From the NCBI RefSeq assembly GCF_000269965.1, contig NC_017219.1:2604001-2668000 (forward strand): a DNA stretch of 64,000 bases, written 5' to 3'. This document shows positions 24,563 to 33,208 of the stretch, piece by piece. The stretch comes from Bifidobacterium longum subsp. infantis ATCC 15697 = JCM 1222 = DSM 20088. Its GTDB lineage: Bacteria > Actinomycetota > Actinomycetes > Actinomycetales > Bifidobacteriaceae. A program made the position numbers and the translations under genes. Positions within the stretch are counted from its first letter, which is position 1, and each line of letters opens with the position of its first letter. Below the pieces are notes generated by a model that did no database searches, was not told the origin of the DNA, and saw nothing but the letters and a program-made list of their open reading frames with translations.

Positions 24563-25882
24563 TCACAGCTCAACAGTCAACCCCGGTTCGGGCAAGATCA
24601 TCGCTCCATAATCGTTGCGATACCGTTCGGGATGCTCGCCATGCACCGGGAACAGCAGACGGGGACGCACCGCATCGATGATCTCGAACGCCTTCTCCAC
24701 CGTGGCGTGTCCGGAGCACGAAATCGTGACGGCTTCGACATCCTGATCGGCGAATCCTTGGAAGAACGGCTTATACGCGGGGTCGTATTCTCCGAGAGGC
24801 GCGGCACCCGTGTGCACATACAATCCGTTGCGTCGAAGATCGTGCAGATGTGCGGCTCTCGCACGATCGTCGAGCTGCCACAGATACGCATCCTGATCGG
24901 ACAGCAGTTCATCGAACGGAATCTCCAGCGTCGAGTCGAGCGACGAATAATCACGATCATCATTCAGACGGTAGTAATGCACGGGGTCACCGGTCACGGA
25001 AGTGTAGACGAAAGCCGCGTACGCACTGAGCACGACGGTGCGCGGACTGGACACGATGATGTGCTGGATTCGTTCGATGTTCGTCAGATAGTAGTTGAAC
25101 GTGATCTGACGATGCGGATTGTCCCGAACGAGCGCCTCGATGCGATCGCACACCTGCTGCTCGGTGGTCTCCGGGCGGTCGACGGGATCACCCGGCTTGC
25201 GGAAGGAGATCGACGTGCCTTCCATGATGAGCGCATCGGCACCCGCGTTCGCTTGGAGGAACGCACGGGTGTCATGCTCAAGAAATCCGTGGAAACGAAT
25301 GTCGCCCGTGTACGCGATGACCGCGTCAGGCGTGACGACGCGCAGACCGGACGCACCGTAGGCATCGTGGTCTACGGGCATGACCGTGACCGAGATGGAA
25401 CCGACACGCACGACGCCGTTGGGCTCCACGCCGGTAATCGGCCGAGTATGGCCGCAATCCTTGCGATACGGCGGGAAATCGAAATCGTCGTTCACGTTCA
25501 TGGCTTCGAGCACCCTCTTGGTGTTCTGCGAAGCGTAGACGGGGATGGCGGAATCGATATAGTTGAGCATCTTGGAATGGTCGAGATGCGCATGCGAGAC
25601 GAAGACCGCACTGTGCGCATACGGGTCCGCAGACCAGTGGTGACCGGGCACGTCTATCGTGCGGTCGAATATCGCCGGCAGATACGGTACGTAGCCTTGC
25701 GAGATGAGATCGGCGAGATCTCGGGGCTGCTTGGGAGCGGCAGGGTTATATTCGCAACCGCAGTCGAACACGATGCGGCTATCGCCATAGGACACCTCGA
25801 TGAGATTGCCTCCGATCGTGCGGATGCCCCGGTAGAACGTGATGCGCGTTTTGTCGCGCAGATCGTTATCCCTTGATGCCAT
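24563..25882 (-). CDS. Metallo-beta-lactamase-fold hydrolase (RNase J-like)
   Basis: A 439-residue protein with the metal-binding motif HAHLDH at 97-102, a later GD (YTGDIRFHG) and a C-terminal VHGEHPERY segment. The order of motifs resembles the beta-CASP/RNase J branch rather than lactonases. Whether it acts on nucleic acid or a small molecule cannot be told from sequence. The ATG at 25882 follows AAGGAG, and the gene overlaps the upstream permease gene by 17 bases, so it is translated as part of the transporter operon. Its presence in an HMO operon is unexplained. Confidence 0.82.
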   Translation of the reverse strand: MASRDNDLRDKTRITFYRGIRTIGGNLIEVSYGDSRIVFDCGCEYNPAAPKQPRDLADLISQGYVPYLPAIFDRTIDVPGHHWSADPYAHSAVFVSHAHLDHSKMLNYIDSAIPVYASQNTKRVLEAMNVNDDFDFPPYRKDCGHTRPITGVEPNGVVRVGSISVTVMPVDHDAYGASGLRVVTPDAVIAYTGDIRFHGFLEHDTRAFLQANAGADALIMEGTSISFRKPGDPVDRPETTEQQVCDRIEALVRDNPHRQITFNYYLTNIERIQHIIVSSPRTVVLSAYAAFVYTSVTGDPVHYYRLNDDRDYSSLDSTLEIPFDELLSDQDAYLWQLDDRARAAHLHDLRRNGLYVHTGAAPLGEYDPAYKPFFQGFADQDVEAVTISCSGHATVEKAFEIIDAVRPRLLFPVHGEHPERYRNDYGAMILPEPGLTVEL

Positions 25883-26684
25883 TGCTGGACACTCCTTCGA
25901 TGATTTGCTTATGGAAGATGAAGTACAGCACCAATATCGGCACAATCGTGGCCGTGCTGGCCGCCATCTGAAGTTGTACCGCCGTGCCGGTCTCAGTAGC
26001 GAACGCGCTCAGACCGTTGCTGATCAGACGCATATCCGTGCTGTTGGTGACGAGAATCGGCCAGAGGAACGAATTCCAGCCGCCGATGAACAGCAGCAAC
26101 GCCATGGTGAACAAAGCGGGCCTGCTCATCGGAATCATCACTTTCCAGATGAATTCGAGATCACCGCACCCGTCGACCTTCGCCGCGTTGTAATATGCCG
26201 CCGGTATGGACGACAGGTACTGCTGCAAATAGAAGATGTAGAACACGCTTGCCAAGGAGGGCAAGATCAACGCCCAATACGTATCCAGCAAACCCAGCTG
26301 GTTGATCGTGCGATAGTTGGTGAACACAACGACCTCATACGGAACCATGAGCAACGCCATCATGCCCATCATCAACGCCTTCTTGAAACGGAAACGCAAC
26401 CTCACCAAGGCGAAGGCCGCAAGTACGGTGGTGATGATCGTGCCCAACGTCGACAACCCGGACACCAGTACCGTGTTGAGGAAATAACGGGGGAACGGCG
26501 CCTGCCTCATGGCTTCGACGAAATTGTGCCACTGCGGGACGTGAGGCACTATCGTCGGCGGGATGCTCGTGACCTCCTGATAGGTCATCAGGCTGCTGGA
26601 CAGCATGTACAGGAACGGGAAGAGCGTAAGCGCCGCCATGACGATGACGAACACGTAGACCAGACCCTTACCGAGAAACCTCAC
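25866..26684 (-). CDS. ABC sugar permease (MalG/UgpE type)
   Basis: A 272-residue permease with six membrane segments; the EAA-like loop is in the AAYYNAAKVDGCG region. The start is a GTG at 26684 behind GAGGAGG, and it overlaps the stop codon of the upstream permease by the four bases GTGA. It forms the channel with that permease for the SBP at 23141-24433. The C-terminus (SSNGIKG) is typical of this subfamily. Confidence 0.9.
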   Translation of the reverse strand: MRFLGKGLVYVFVIVMAALTLFPFLYMLSSSLMTYQEVTSIPPTIVPHVPQWHNFVEAMRQAPFPRYFLNTVLVSGLSTLGTIITTVLAAFALVRLRFRFKKALMMGMMALLMVPYEVVVFTNYRTINQLGLLDTYWALILPSLASVFYIFYLQQYLSSIPAAYYNAAKVDGCGDLEFIWKVMIPMSRPALFTMALLLFIGGWNSFLWPILVTNSTDMRLISNGLSAFATETGTAVQLQMAASTATIVPILVLYFIFHKQIIEGVSSNGIKG

Positions 26685-27628
26685 TTCGCCAGCCTCCTCA
26701 ATACGATGCCTTGGATGATGGTGAAAGCCAGAATCACCAGGAACAGCACCACCGCCGCGGCCATGCCCTGCCCATACTTGTTGTCCACGTAGAACTTGTT
26801 GAACACGTAGAACACCGCCGTCGTGGCGCTATCGCCGATACCGGCCTTCCCGTTGAACAAGGCGTACACCTCCGTATACACCTTGAAGGAATTGATGAAA
26901 TCCACGATGGACAGGAACGTCAGAATCGGCACCATCTGCGGCAACGTGATCCGGCGGAACTTCTCCCAGGCCGTGGCGCCGAACATGTCGGCCACCTTGT
27001 AATATTCCTTGTCTATGCCGCGCAGGCCCGACAACAGAATGATGATGTTGAACGCCAGGGACGACCATATGCCGAAGATGATGAGCGTGGGCATATTGAA
27101 CTTCGGATCGTTGAGAAAATCATAGGGTCCAAGGCCGCACAGACCCAACACGTAATTGACAAGACCGTAATCGCCGTTGAACAGATACCGGAACACCATG
27201 CCGATGGCGATCACCGAGGTCAGATAGGGGATGAAGAACAGGATTTCGAAGACCCTGCCTCCGCGAAGCTTTCCATTGATGGCCACGGCCACCGCCATCG
27301 ACAGCACCAGCCCGACCGACACCACGACGAATGCGAACAGCGCCGTATTGGCGATGGCCTTGCGGAATTCGGGATCCGCGAACACGAAAACAAAATTACG
27401 CATTCCCACAAACCGTTGACGGGTCAACGTCCCGCCCTGCAGCGACATGATGAAGATACGCACCAGGGGAAGCAGATTGAACACGGTGATCAGCGCCAAG
27501 GCCGGGAACAGCAACAGCCACGCATGGGGCTGCCGCTCGGCGGAATATCGACCTGAGCGATGAGATTTCCCTCCCCCGCCCTCATTCAGGGCAGTCACCG
27601 CAATCGACTTCTCGCGCCTCTCTTCCAT
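26681..27628 (-). CDS. ABC sugar permease (MalF/UgpA type)
   Basis: A 315-residue permease with a long basic N-terminal tail before the first membrane segment (AWLLLFPALALITVF) and the EAA loop YYKVADMFGATAW. The ATG at 27628 lies just after the stop codon of the ATPase gene (TGATATG), with GAGGG inside that gene's end as ribosome site; translation is probably coupled. A longer reading upstream overlaps the ATPase gene and lacks a better start. Confidence 0.9.
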   Translation of the reverse strand: MEERREKSIAVTALNEGGGGKSHRSGRYSAERQPHAWLLLFPALALITVFNLLPLVRIFIMSLQGGTLTRQRFVGMRNFVFVFADPEFRKAIANTALFAFVVVSVGLVLSMAVAVAINGKLRGGRVFEILFFIPYLTSVIAIGMVFRYLFNGDYGLVNYVLGLCGLGPYDFLNDPKFNMPTLIIFGIWSSLAFNIIILLSGLRGIDKEYYKVADMFGATAWEKFRRITLPQMVPILTFLSIVDFINSFKVYTEVYALFNGKAGIGDSATTAVFYVFNKFYVDNKYGQGMAAAVVLFLVILAFTIIQGIVLRRLAK

Positions 27629-27629
27629 A

Positions 27630-28748
27630 TCAGTACACCCTCGTTCCATCCTCGGAGAACAGATATATATCGTCATACCCGATGGCGAACGCGACCCGTT
27701 GCCCTTGGCGGATTCCCGTGCGTGCATCGACCACGCTGCGCGCATGTTGCCCGCCGGCGTCAAAATGCAGGACGGCATAACGGCCGATCATTTCCAAAGA
27801 CTCGATTTCGGCCTCAAACGCCGGCTTGAATCCATCGGCATGCCCTTTCACGGGCTCCGTCAGGAAATATTCAGGACGAATGCCGACCTTGTAGCGCTCC
27901 TCCGTCAGCATTCCGCCCGCGGCGTCGGCGCGGAACCGGGAACCATCAAGATCCGCGAGCGCGATGTCGAAGGCCTTTCCCCGCAGCATGCCGTCAGAAC
28001 GGTCGAATCTCATGTCGAAGATATTGATGATCGGACTTCCCATGAACTGCGCCACAAACAGGTTGGCCGGGTCGAGATAGAGTTTTTGCGGATTGTCGTA
28101 CTGCTGCACCACACCCTCGTTCATCAGCACGATGCGATCGGAAATCGACAGCGCCTCCTCCTGATCGTGAGTGACGAAGATCGTGGTGATGCCCGTCCCC
28201 TTGACCAGACGGCGAATCTCCTCGCGAATATGCAACCGTAGACGCGCATCCAAATTGCTCAACGGCTCGTCTAGCAGCAGCACCCGGGGAGTCTGCACGA
28301 GTGCACGAGCGATGGCCACACGCTGCTGCTGCCCGCCCGACAACGCGGAAGGTTTCTTGTCCGCCAGATTCTCGATGTTCGTCATGTCCATGAACTTGTG
28401 GGCGATCTTCGCCGCCTCTTCCCTGCTGCGGCGATGTTCTCCCACACGCAGCGGAAACATGACGTTCTCCAATACCGTCATATGCGGGTAGAGGGCATAA
28501 TTCTGGAAGACCATCCCGATGTTGCGATTCTTGGGATGCAGTCCGACGACGGATTGGCCGTCGATGGCGATATCGCCGGAAGTGGGATCCAGAAGACCCG
28601 CGATGATGTTCAGCGTAGTGCTTTTGCCGCAGCCGCTGGGACCAAGCAGGCAGACCAGTTCTCCGTCTTGAATATCAAGGCTGATATCCTTCAGGGCCTC
28701 ATATCCGTTCTCATACACCTTCCTGAGATTCTTGATTGAGATTCCCAT
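27630..28748 (-). CDS. ABC importer ATPase (MsmK/UgpC type)
   Basis: A 372-residue ATPase with Walker A GPSGCGKST (36-44), signature LSGGQQQR (136-143), Walker B LLLDEP (157-162) and a C-terminal TOBE/OB regulatory domain. It is the first gene of the minus-strand cluster. It can power the adjacent permeases and, since MsmK-type ATPases are often shared, perhaps also the permeases at 6313-8247. The ATG at 28748 follows GGGAG. No clear promoter could be assigned in the 239-base divergent gap to the gene at 28988. Confidence 0.93.
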   Translation of the reverse strand: MGISIKNLRKVYENGYEALKDISLDIQDGELVCLLGPSGCGKSTTLNIIAGLLDPTSGDIAIDGQSVVGLHPKNRNIGMVFQNYALYPHMTVLENVMFPLRVGEHRRSREEAAKIAHKFMDMTNIENLADKKPSALSGGQQQRVAIARALVQTPRVLLLDEPLSNLDARLRLHIREEIRRLVKGTGITTIFVTHDQEEALSISDRIVLMNEGVVQQYDNPQKLYLDPANLFVAQFMGSPIINIFDMRFDRSDGMLRGKAFDIALADLDGSRFRADAAGGMLTEERYKVGIRPEYFLTEPVKGHADGFKPAFEAEIESLEMIGRYAVLHFDAGGQHARSVVDARTGIRQGQRVAFAIGYDDIYLFSEDGTRVY

Positions 28749-28987
28749 ATCCACCCACTCCCATATTTCGGCGTTTCGGCGGCGATCAGCACCAGCATGA
28801 CACGAGGAGATACAGCGGGGGGAGAAATTCATCAGGACTATACGCGCACAAGTCAGAGAATTCATCTTGTTCACATGGAGTTCAGACAGACCCGGACACC
28901 AGCCCTCCACTGACGTCGCGGCATCCACCGGACTGATACAATGCCCGTATCGTCGCAGCGACGCATTGCGTCAGGATGGAGAGGTGC

Positions 28988-29509
28988 ATGGTGAGAACAT
29001 ACGAGAACGCGCAGGAGCTCAAAAAGGAGATCGGCGCGGCGTTTCGAAAATACATTGCGGAGTTCGACGACATTCCGGAAGCCCTGAAAGACAAGCGCAC
29101 CGACGAGGTCGAGAGGACCCCGGCGGAAAACCTCGCCTATCAAGTCGGTTGGACCACCCTGCTGCTGCAGTGGGAGGATCGCGAGCGGAAGGGCCTTCCG
29201 GTGCGAACGCCGTCGGACGAGTTCAAGTGGAACCAGCTCGGAAAGCTGTACCAGTGGTTCACCGACACCTACGCCCACCTTTCGCTGCGGGAGCTGAAGG
29301 GCATGTTGACCGACAACGTCGACGCCATATACGCCATGATCGATGCGATGAGCGAGGATGAGCTGTTCAAGCCGCATATGAGGCAATGGGCCGACGACGC
29401 CACCAAAACGGCGGTATGGGAAGTGTACAGGTTCATTCATGTGAACACCGTCGCCCCGTTCGGATCGTTCAGGACGAAAATCCGCAAGTGGAAGCGGATG
29501 GCCCTATAG
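28988..29509 (+). CDS. ClbS/DfsB-family four-helix bundle protein
   Basis: A 173-residue, soluble, helix-rich protein of the ClbS/DfsB (DUF1706) family, recognisable by the repeated helices and the motif [16 protein letters not shown] characterised member protects cells from colibactin, but most members have no known substrate. The ATG at 28988 follows GGAGAGG; an ATG 12 bases earlier lacks a ribosome site. It is divergent from the HMO cluster and looks like a single-gene unit. No function beyond family membership is claimed. Confidence 0.75.
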   Translation: MVRTYENAQELKKEIGAAFRKYIAEFDDIPEALKDKRTDEVERTPAENLAYQVGWTTLLLQWEDRERKGLPVRTPSDEFKWNQLGKLYQWFTDTYAHLSLRELKGMLTDNVDAIYAMIDAMSEDELFKPHMRQWADDATKTAVWEVYRFIHVNTVAPFGSFRTKIRKWKRMAL

Positions 29510-29642
29510 GTTCGGCGCGCCCCGCAACCGGCGCGGCCTACAACCGTCGCGGCCCGCAACCGGCGCGTTTCCTCGGACTCCCCTTCACGCCATCAGTCGC
29601 CCCGGTTCGTCAGGCCGGGAATCATGGGCTAGGCTGGGAGTC

Positions 29643-30284
29643 ATGGAACTTCACGTTTTGAATCATCCGCTGGTCGAGCACAAGCTCACCGTGCTGCGCG
29701 ACAAGAACACCCCCTCCTCCATTTTCCGCGAGCTCGTCTCCGAGCTTGTGATGCTTGAAGCCTACGAGGCCACGCGCAACCTGTCCGTGGTCGCCGCGCC
29801 GATCGAGACGCCGGTCGCCCCGATGACCGGCAAGAAACTGGCCGAACCCCGTCCGATCATCGTGCCGGTGCTGCGCGCGGGCCTCGGCATGCTCGACGGC
29901 ATGACCCGCCTCATGCCCACCGCCGAAGTCGGCTTCCTTGGCATGAAGCGCGACGAGGAGCATCCCACCCAGCAGGTGACGTATGCGAACCGTTTGCCCG
30001 AGGATCTGTCCGGCCGCCAGTGCTTCCTGATCGATCCGATGCTCGCCACCGGCGGCACGCTGGTCGCCGCCACGCACTATCTGGCCGAACGCGGCGCCAA
30101 GGACGTGACCGCGATCAACATCATCGCGGCGCCTGAAGGCATCAAGTACGTCGAGGAGCACATCGACCCGTCCATCGAATTCAAGGTCGTGGTGTGCGCG
30201 GTGGACGAGAAGCTCAACGACAAGTGCTACATCGTGCCGGGTCTGGGCGATGCCGGCGATCGTCTCTACGGCGTCATCGACTGA
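29643..30284 (+). CDS. upp: Uracil phosphoribosyltransferase
   Basis: A 213-residue enzyme that makes UMP from uracil and PRPP. The PRPP-binding loop [10 protein letters not shown] is at 130-139, VLRAGLGM is near 77-84 and the C-terminal uracil-binding region PGLGDAGDR is present. The ATG at 29643 follows GGGAG. Only three bases separate it from rlmH, so the two are co-transcribed. The length matches the family. Confidence 0.97.
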   Translation: MELHVLNHPLVEHKLTVLRDKNTPSSIFRELVSELVMLEAYEATRNLSVVAAPIETPVAPMTGKKLAEPRPIIVPVLRAGLGMLDGMTRLMPTAEVGFLGMKRDEEHPTQQVTYANRLPEDLSGRQCFLIDPMLATGGTLVAATHYLAERGAKDVTAINIIAAPEGIKYVEEHIDPSIEFKVVVCAVDEKLNDKCYIVPGLGDAGDRLYGVID

Positions 30285-30287
30285 CAC

Positions 30288-30767
30288 ATGAACATCGACA
30301 TCGTCTGCGTCGGCCGGATCAAGGAACGGTATCTGACCGACGCCATCGCCGAATATTCCAAGCGGCTCTCGCGCTACTGCAAGCTCAACATCATCGAGGT
30401 GGCGGATGAGAAGACGCCCGAACACGCCTCTGAAGGCGTTGGCCGACAGATCAAGGCCAAAGAAGGCGAACGCATCGCCAAGCATCTGAAGGACGGGGCG
30501 TTTGTTATTGCCCTTGCCATCAACGGCAAGCAGCTGTCCAGTGAAGAATTGGCCGCCAAAATCAACGACCTTGGATTGCGTGGTACCAGCCATATTCAGC
30601 TGGTCATCGGCGGTTCAATCGGCCTTGACGACGCGATTCTGCGTCGTGCTGATTTTCTGCTGAGCTTCTCGAAGATGACGTTCCCGCATCAGCTCATGCG
30701 CGTGATTCTGTTGGAGCAGATCTATCGCGCGTACAAAATCAACGCCCACGAGCCGTATCACAAGTGA
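30288..30767 (+). CDS. rlmH: 23S rRNA (pseudouridine1915-N3)-methyltransferase
   Basis: A 159-residue SPOUT methyltransferase with the AdoMet knot motif IGGSIGLDD and the conserved tail EQIYRAYKI...EPYHK. It lacks a strong ribosome site of its own and starts three bases after upp, so coupling is likely. The last 81 bases (30687-30767) occur again, with seven differences, at 31458-31538. In staphylococci the 3' end of this gene is the insertion site of SCC elements, which makes this duplication notable. Confidence 0.95.
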   Translation: MNIDIVCVGRIKERYLTDAIAEYSKRLSRYCKLNIIEVADEKTPEHASEGVGRQIKAKEGERIAKHLKDGAFVIALAINGKQLSSEELAAKINDLGLRGTSHIQLVIGGSIGLDDAILRRADFLLSFSKMTFPHQLMRVILLEQIYRAYKINAHEPYHK

Positions 30768-30776
30768 AACACCATG

Positions 30777-30941
30777 CCTCATGGGGCGGGAAATCCCTCA
30801 TGGGGCGGTAATTGCCCCATGGGGCCGTAAAACCCTCATGGGGCGGTATACCAAAATGGCTTAATTCCGCGGTTTCACATATTCTTCAAACCGCCCCATG
30901 GGCAAGTTACCGCCCGATGAGCCTGTAACCGCCCCATGGGC
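30777..30941. repeat. Seven 14-bp repeats with 19-bp spacing in two opposing groups
   Basis: Four direct copies of a core like CCTCATGGGGCGGT start at 30777, 30796, 30815 and 30834, exactly 19 bases apart. Three inverted copies start at 30890, 30909 and 30928, again 19 apart. The core contains a CCATGG-type palindrome. The two groups can pair over a 42-base centre. Possible roles are a large bidirectional terminator or a protein-binding array; neither is shown. Confidence 0.85.
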
Positions 30942-30962
30942 ACATCAATAACGCCCTCAACC

Positions 30963-31457
30963 TCACACTGCGTCGGGGCCGAATGCTTCGAAGATGTGGC
31001 GGTCGAAGTAGGGGGCGCACTGGGCGAGTTCATCGCTGCTGCGCACGGTCCATGAAACCGGCATCGCACCCATCGAACGAGCGAGCTTGACTTGCGGTGA
31101 AGCGCCACCGGTCCAGTCATAAGCCACGAAATCAGGACGAGACAGCCAGTCGAACGCCAGTAAGCCGGCGACCCATTCAGCCGCACCATTCTTGCTCAGC
31201 TTCGCCGGCCAGCTCAGCTGACCACGGCACACCTCAGGGTGATGCTCCTTGTACCAATTCACCGCGCCCGGGTGGAAGGATTCGATCACGTACGGGCCGT
31301 CATACGCCTCAAGCAAGGCGTGGCCCTTTTCCATGAGCTCTTCGCTACGCTCATCCCAAGCCTTGTTGTTGCTGAACTTGTATTTCACGATCAGCGGAGC
31401 CTGGCCGGCCACCACGTCCAGCACATCGGAGAACAGCGGCACATGCTGGTAGTACCC
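30963..31457 (-). pseudogene. Glycerophosphodiester phosphodiesterase, C-terminal fragment
   Basis: About 165 codons matching the C-terminal half of the complete phosphodiesterase at 35287-36336, from [13 protein letters not shown] to the last residues (HIFEAF). The N-terminal half with the catalytic HRG and the ELD/HD motifs is missing; the match stops exactly where the second rlmH 3' end begins. There is no start codon with a ribosome site. It is therefore a beheaded copy and should be inactive. Confidence 0.85.
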
Positions 31458-31538
31458 CATCAGCTCATGCGCGTGATCCTGTTGGAGCAGATCTATCGCG
31501 CATACAAGATCAACGCTGGCGAGCCGTATCACAAGTAA
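31458..31538 (+). pseudogene. Second copy of the rlmH 3' end
   Basis: These 81 bases match 30687-30767 with seven differences, encode the same tail ([18 protein letters not shown]...EPYHK) and end in TAA instead of TGA. Most differences do not change the protein. The piece looks like a displaced or acquired allele of the rlmH end. Confidence 0.85.
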
Positions 31539-31571
31539 CAGCGCGCGCCCCAATCATGCGGGGCATGGCAA

Positions 31572-31611
31572 ACGGCCCGCCTCCTCGAAAACCTCCGGGG
31601 CGGCGGGCCGT
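31572..31611 (-). terminator. Terminator of the Ugp-like operon
   Basis: A perfect 10-bp stem ACGGCCCGCC (31572-31581 with 31602-31611), followed on the minus strand by TTT, lies 34 bases after the SBP stop codon at 31645. Confidence 0.7.
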
Positions 31612-31644
31612 CGTCATTGTCGCGGCATAGGGACCGCGACCACA

Positions 31645-33024
31645 TCACTTCTGGGACAGCGAGTTATTGTAATCGTCCAGATCCGTCTGCAACGCCTTGA
31701 CCTGATCGCTCAAAGCCTTCTTGGGATCGGTGCCTTCGAAGATCTGTTCGACGGCCTTCTCCACGCCCTTGCGGGCCTGCGGCATCACACCTGCGGAGCA
31801 TCCCTGGGTGGCGGGAGTGAGCTTGGTGTTCTGCAACTGCTTGACCGCCACATCGAACTGCGGGTACTGCTGACGCCACTGGGCGTCCGCCGGCTCCTCA
31901 AGCGCCTTCTTCGAGGTCGGGAAGTAACCGGTGCCGGTGTGCCATTCGGCCTGACGCTTCGGGTCGGAAAGGAACTTGACGAACTGCCAAGCCGCCTGCT
32001 GCTCCTCGTCGGAGTGCTTTACGTTGGAAATCCACAGGGAGCCGCCGCCGACGATCGGGCCGGAGTTGTTCTTCTTGATCTTCGGGTAGTTCCCCACACC
32101 GACTTCGAAGCCCTTCTGCTTGGCGGCGTCCATCACACCGGCCAGATCGGCGGTGGATTCGATGGTGATGCCGATGTTGCCGGTTTCAAAGGCGTTGATG
32201 GCCGCCGTGGTATCGGAACCGGTGTTGCCGGAGACGCCGGAGTCGACCATATCCTTCCACCACTTCATGAACGTGACTGCGGCGTCGTTGTCGAAGTCGA
32301 ACTTCGACACGCGATCCTTGCCACGGCCGTTGTCGGGACCGCAGTACTGCTCGCCACTGGCGGCGATCTCCTGCTCCAGGTACCAGCCGTAGACGGCGGC
32401 GTTGAAGCCGTACTGTGCGGGTCCGCCATTCTTCTCAGAAAGCTTCTCGGCGGCGGCCTTCACTTCATCCAGCGTTTCCGGTGCCTTGTTCGGGTCGAGC
32501 CCGGCCTTCTCGAACAACGTCTTGTTGTAGTACAGCACCGGCATGGAGGTGTTGAACGGCATCGAATACAGCTTGCCGTTCACGGTGTAGTACCCGGCCA
32601 CGTTCGGCTGCAGATCGGAGGTGTCGTACTTGTCTTTATCGATGAAATTCTGCATCGGCGTGACGGTGCCGGAATCCATCATGAAGCGCGAACCGATGTC
32701 GTAGATCTGCATCAGCGTCGGCGTGGACTGCGACTGCACGGCCGACTTGTATTTGGTGATCGCTTCATCATACTTGCCTTGGTACAAGCCTTTGACGGTG
32801 ATCTTGCCCTTGTTCTGCGCGTTGAACTCATTGATCATCTTGTCCAGCACCTGACCGTTCGTGCCGGACATGGAGTGCCAGAAGTTCACGGTCACGGAAC
32901 CGTCGGACTCTTTGGGCGTAGGGACGTTGGCGTTCGAAGCGGTATCCGATCCGCATGCCGCCAAGGAAACCATGGAACCCACCGCCGCGATGATGGCGAT
33001 GGCACGGGTGGCAATCTTGTTCAT
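31645..33024 (-). CDS. Glycerol-3-phosphate/glycerophosphodiester-binding lipoprotein (UgpB-like)
   Basis: A 459-residue lipoprotein with lipobox SLAAC (Cys24). The mature start NFWHSMSGTNG and the segment MPVLYYNKTLFEKAGLDP closely follow the UgpB pattern. With two permeases and a phosphodiesterase nearby, uptake of glycerophosphodiesters or sn-glycerol-3-phosphate is the best guess, though general sugar SBPs share some of these motifs. The ATG at 33024 follows AGGAG. It is the last gene of its operon, after a 184-base gap with a hairpin. No ATPase is encoded here. Confidence 0.82.
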   Translation of the reverse strand: MNKIATRAIAIIAAVGSMVSLAACGSDTASNANVPTPKESDGSVTVNFWHSMSGTNGQVLDKMINEFNAQNKGKITVKGLYQGKYDEAITKYKSAVQSQSTPTLMQIYDIGSRFMMDSGTVTPMQNFIDKDKYDTSDLQPNVAGYYTVNGKLYSMPFNTSMPVLYYNKTLFEKAGLDPNKAPETLDEVKAAAEKLSEKNGGPAQYGFNAAVYGWYLEQEIAASGEQYCGPDNGRGKDRVSKFDFDNDAAVTFMKWWKDMVDSGVSGNTGSDTTAAINAFETGNIGITIESTADLAGVMDAAKQKGFEVGVGNYPKIKKNNSGPIVGGGSLWISNVKHSDEEQQAAWQFVKFLSDPKRQAEWHTGTGYFPTSKKALEEPADAQWRQQYPQFDVAVKQLQNTKLTPATQGCSAGVMPQARKGVEKAVEQIFEGTDPKKALSDQVKALQTDLDDYNNSLSQK

Positions 33025-33127
33025 TCTTATTCGTTCTCCTCATAAGCCGCCCGCATGCCGGATACGACACGGCCGACGGACGGTGATTGGTGACAGTCGG
33101 CCAGCGAGCGCCGGCCGAGGGATGGTG

Positions 33128-33171
33128 ATTGACGTCGACATTCAGCTCGGCCAATGGTCGGCGACGTCAAT
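33128..33171 (-). repeat. Hairpin between the permease and SBP genes
   Basis: A perfect 10-bp stem ATTGACGTCG (33128-33137 with 33162-33171) in the gap before the UgpB-like gene. Two further copies of GGTGATTG lie nearby. It may set different transcript levels for SBP and permeases. Confidence 0.5.
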
Positions 33172-33208
33172 GGTTGGTTGTTGTCGGTATTGAGTTATGA
33201 ATCACAGA

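Noticed and set aside
30777..30941. CRISPR array
   Set aside because: The repeats are 14 bp with 5-bp spacers, occur in both orientations and have no cas genes nearby.
30687..31538. Intact SCC-type element at rlmH
   Set aside because: There is no serine recombinase (ccr) gene and the interval is under 1 kb; only a scar can be claimed.
31239..31538. Plus-strand gene ending like rlmH
   Set aside because: Only the last 27 codons match rlmH; the rest is antisense to the phosphodiesterase fragment.
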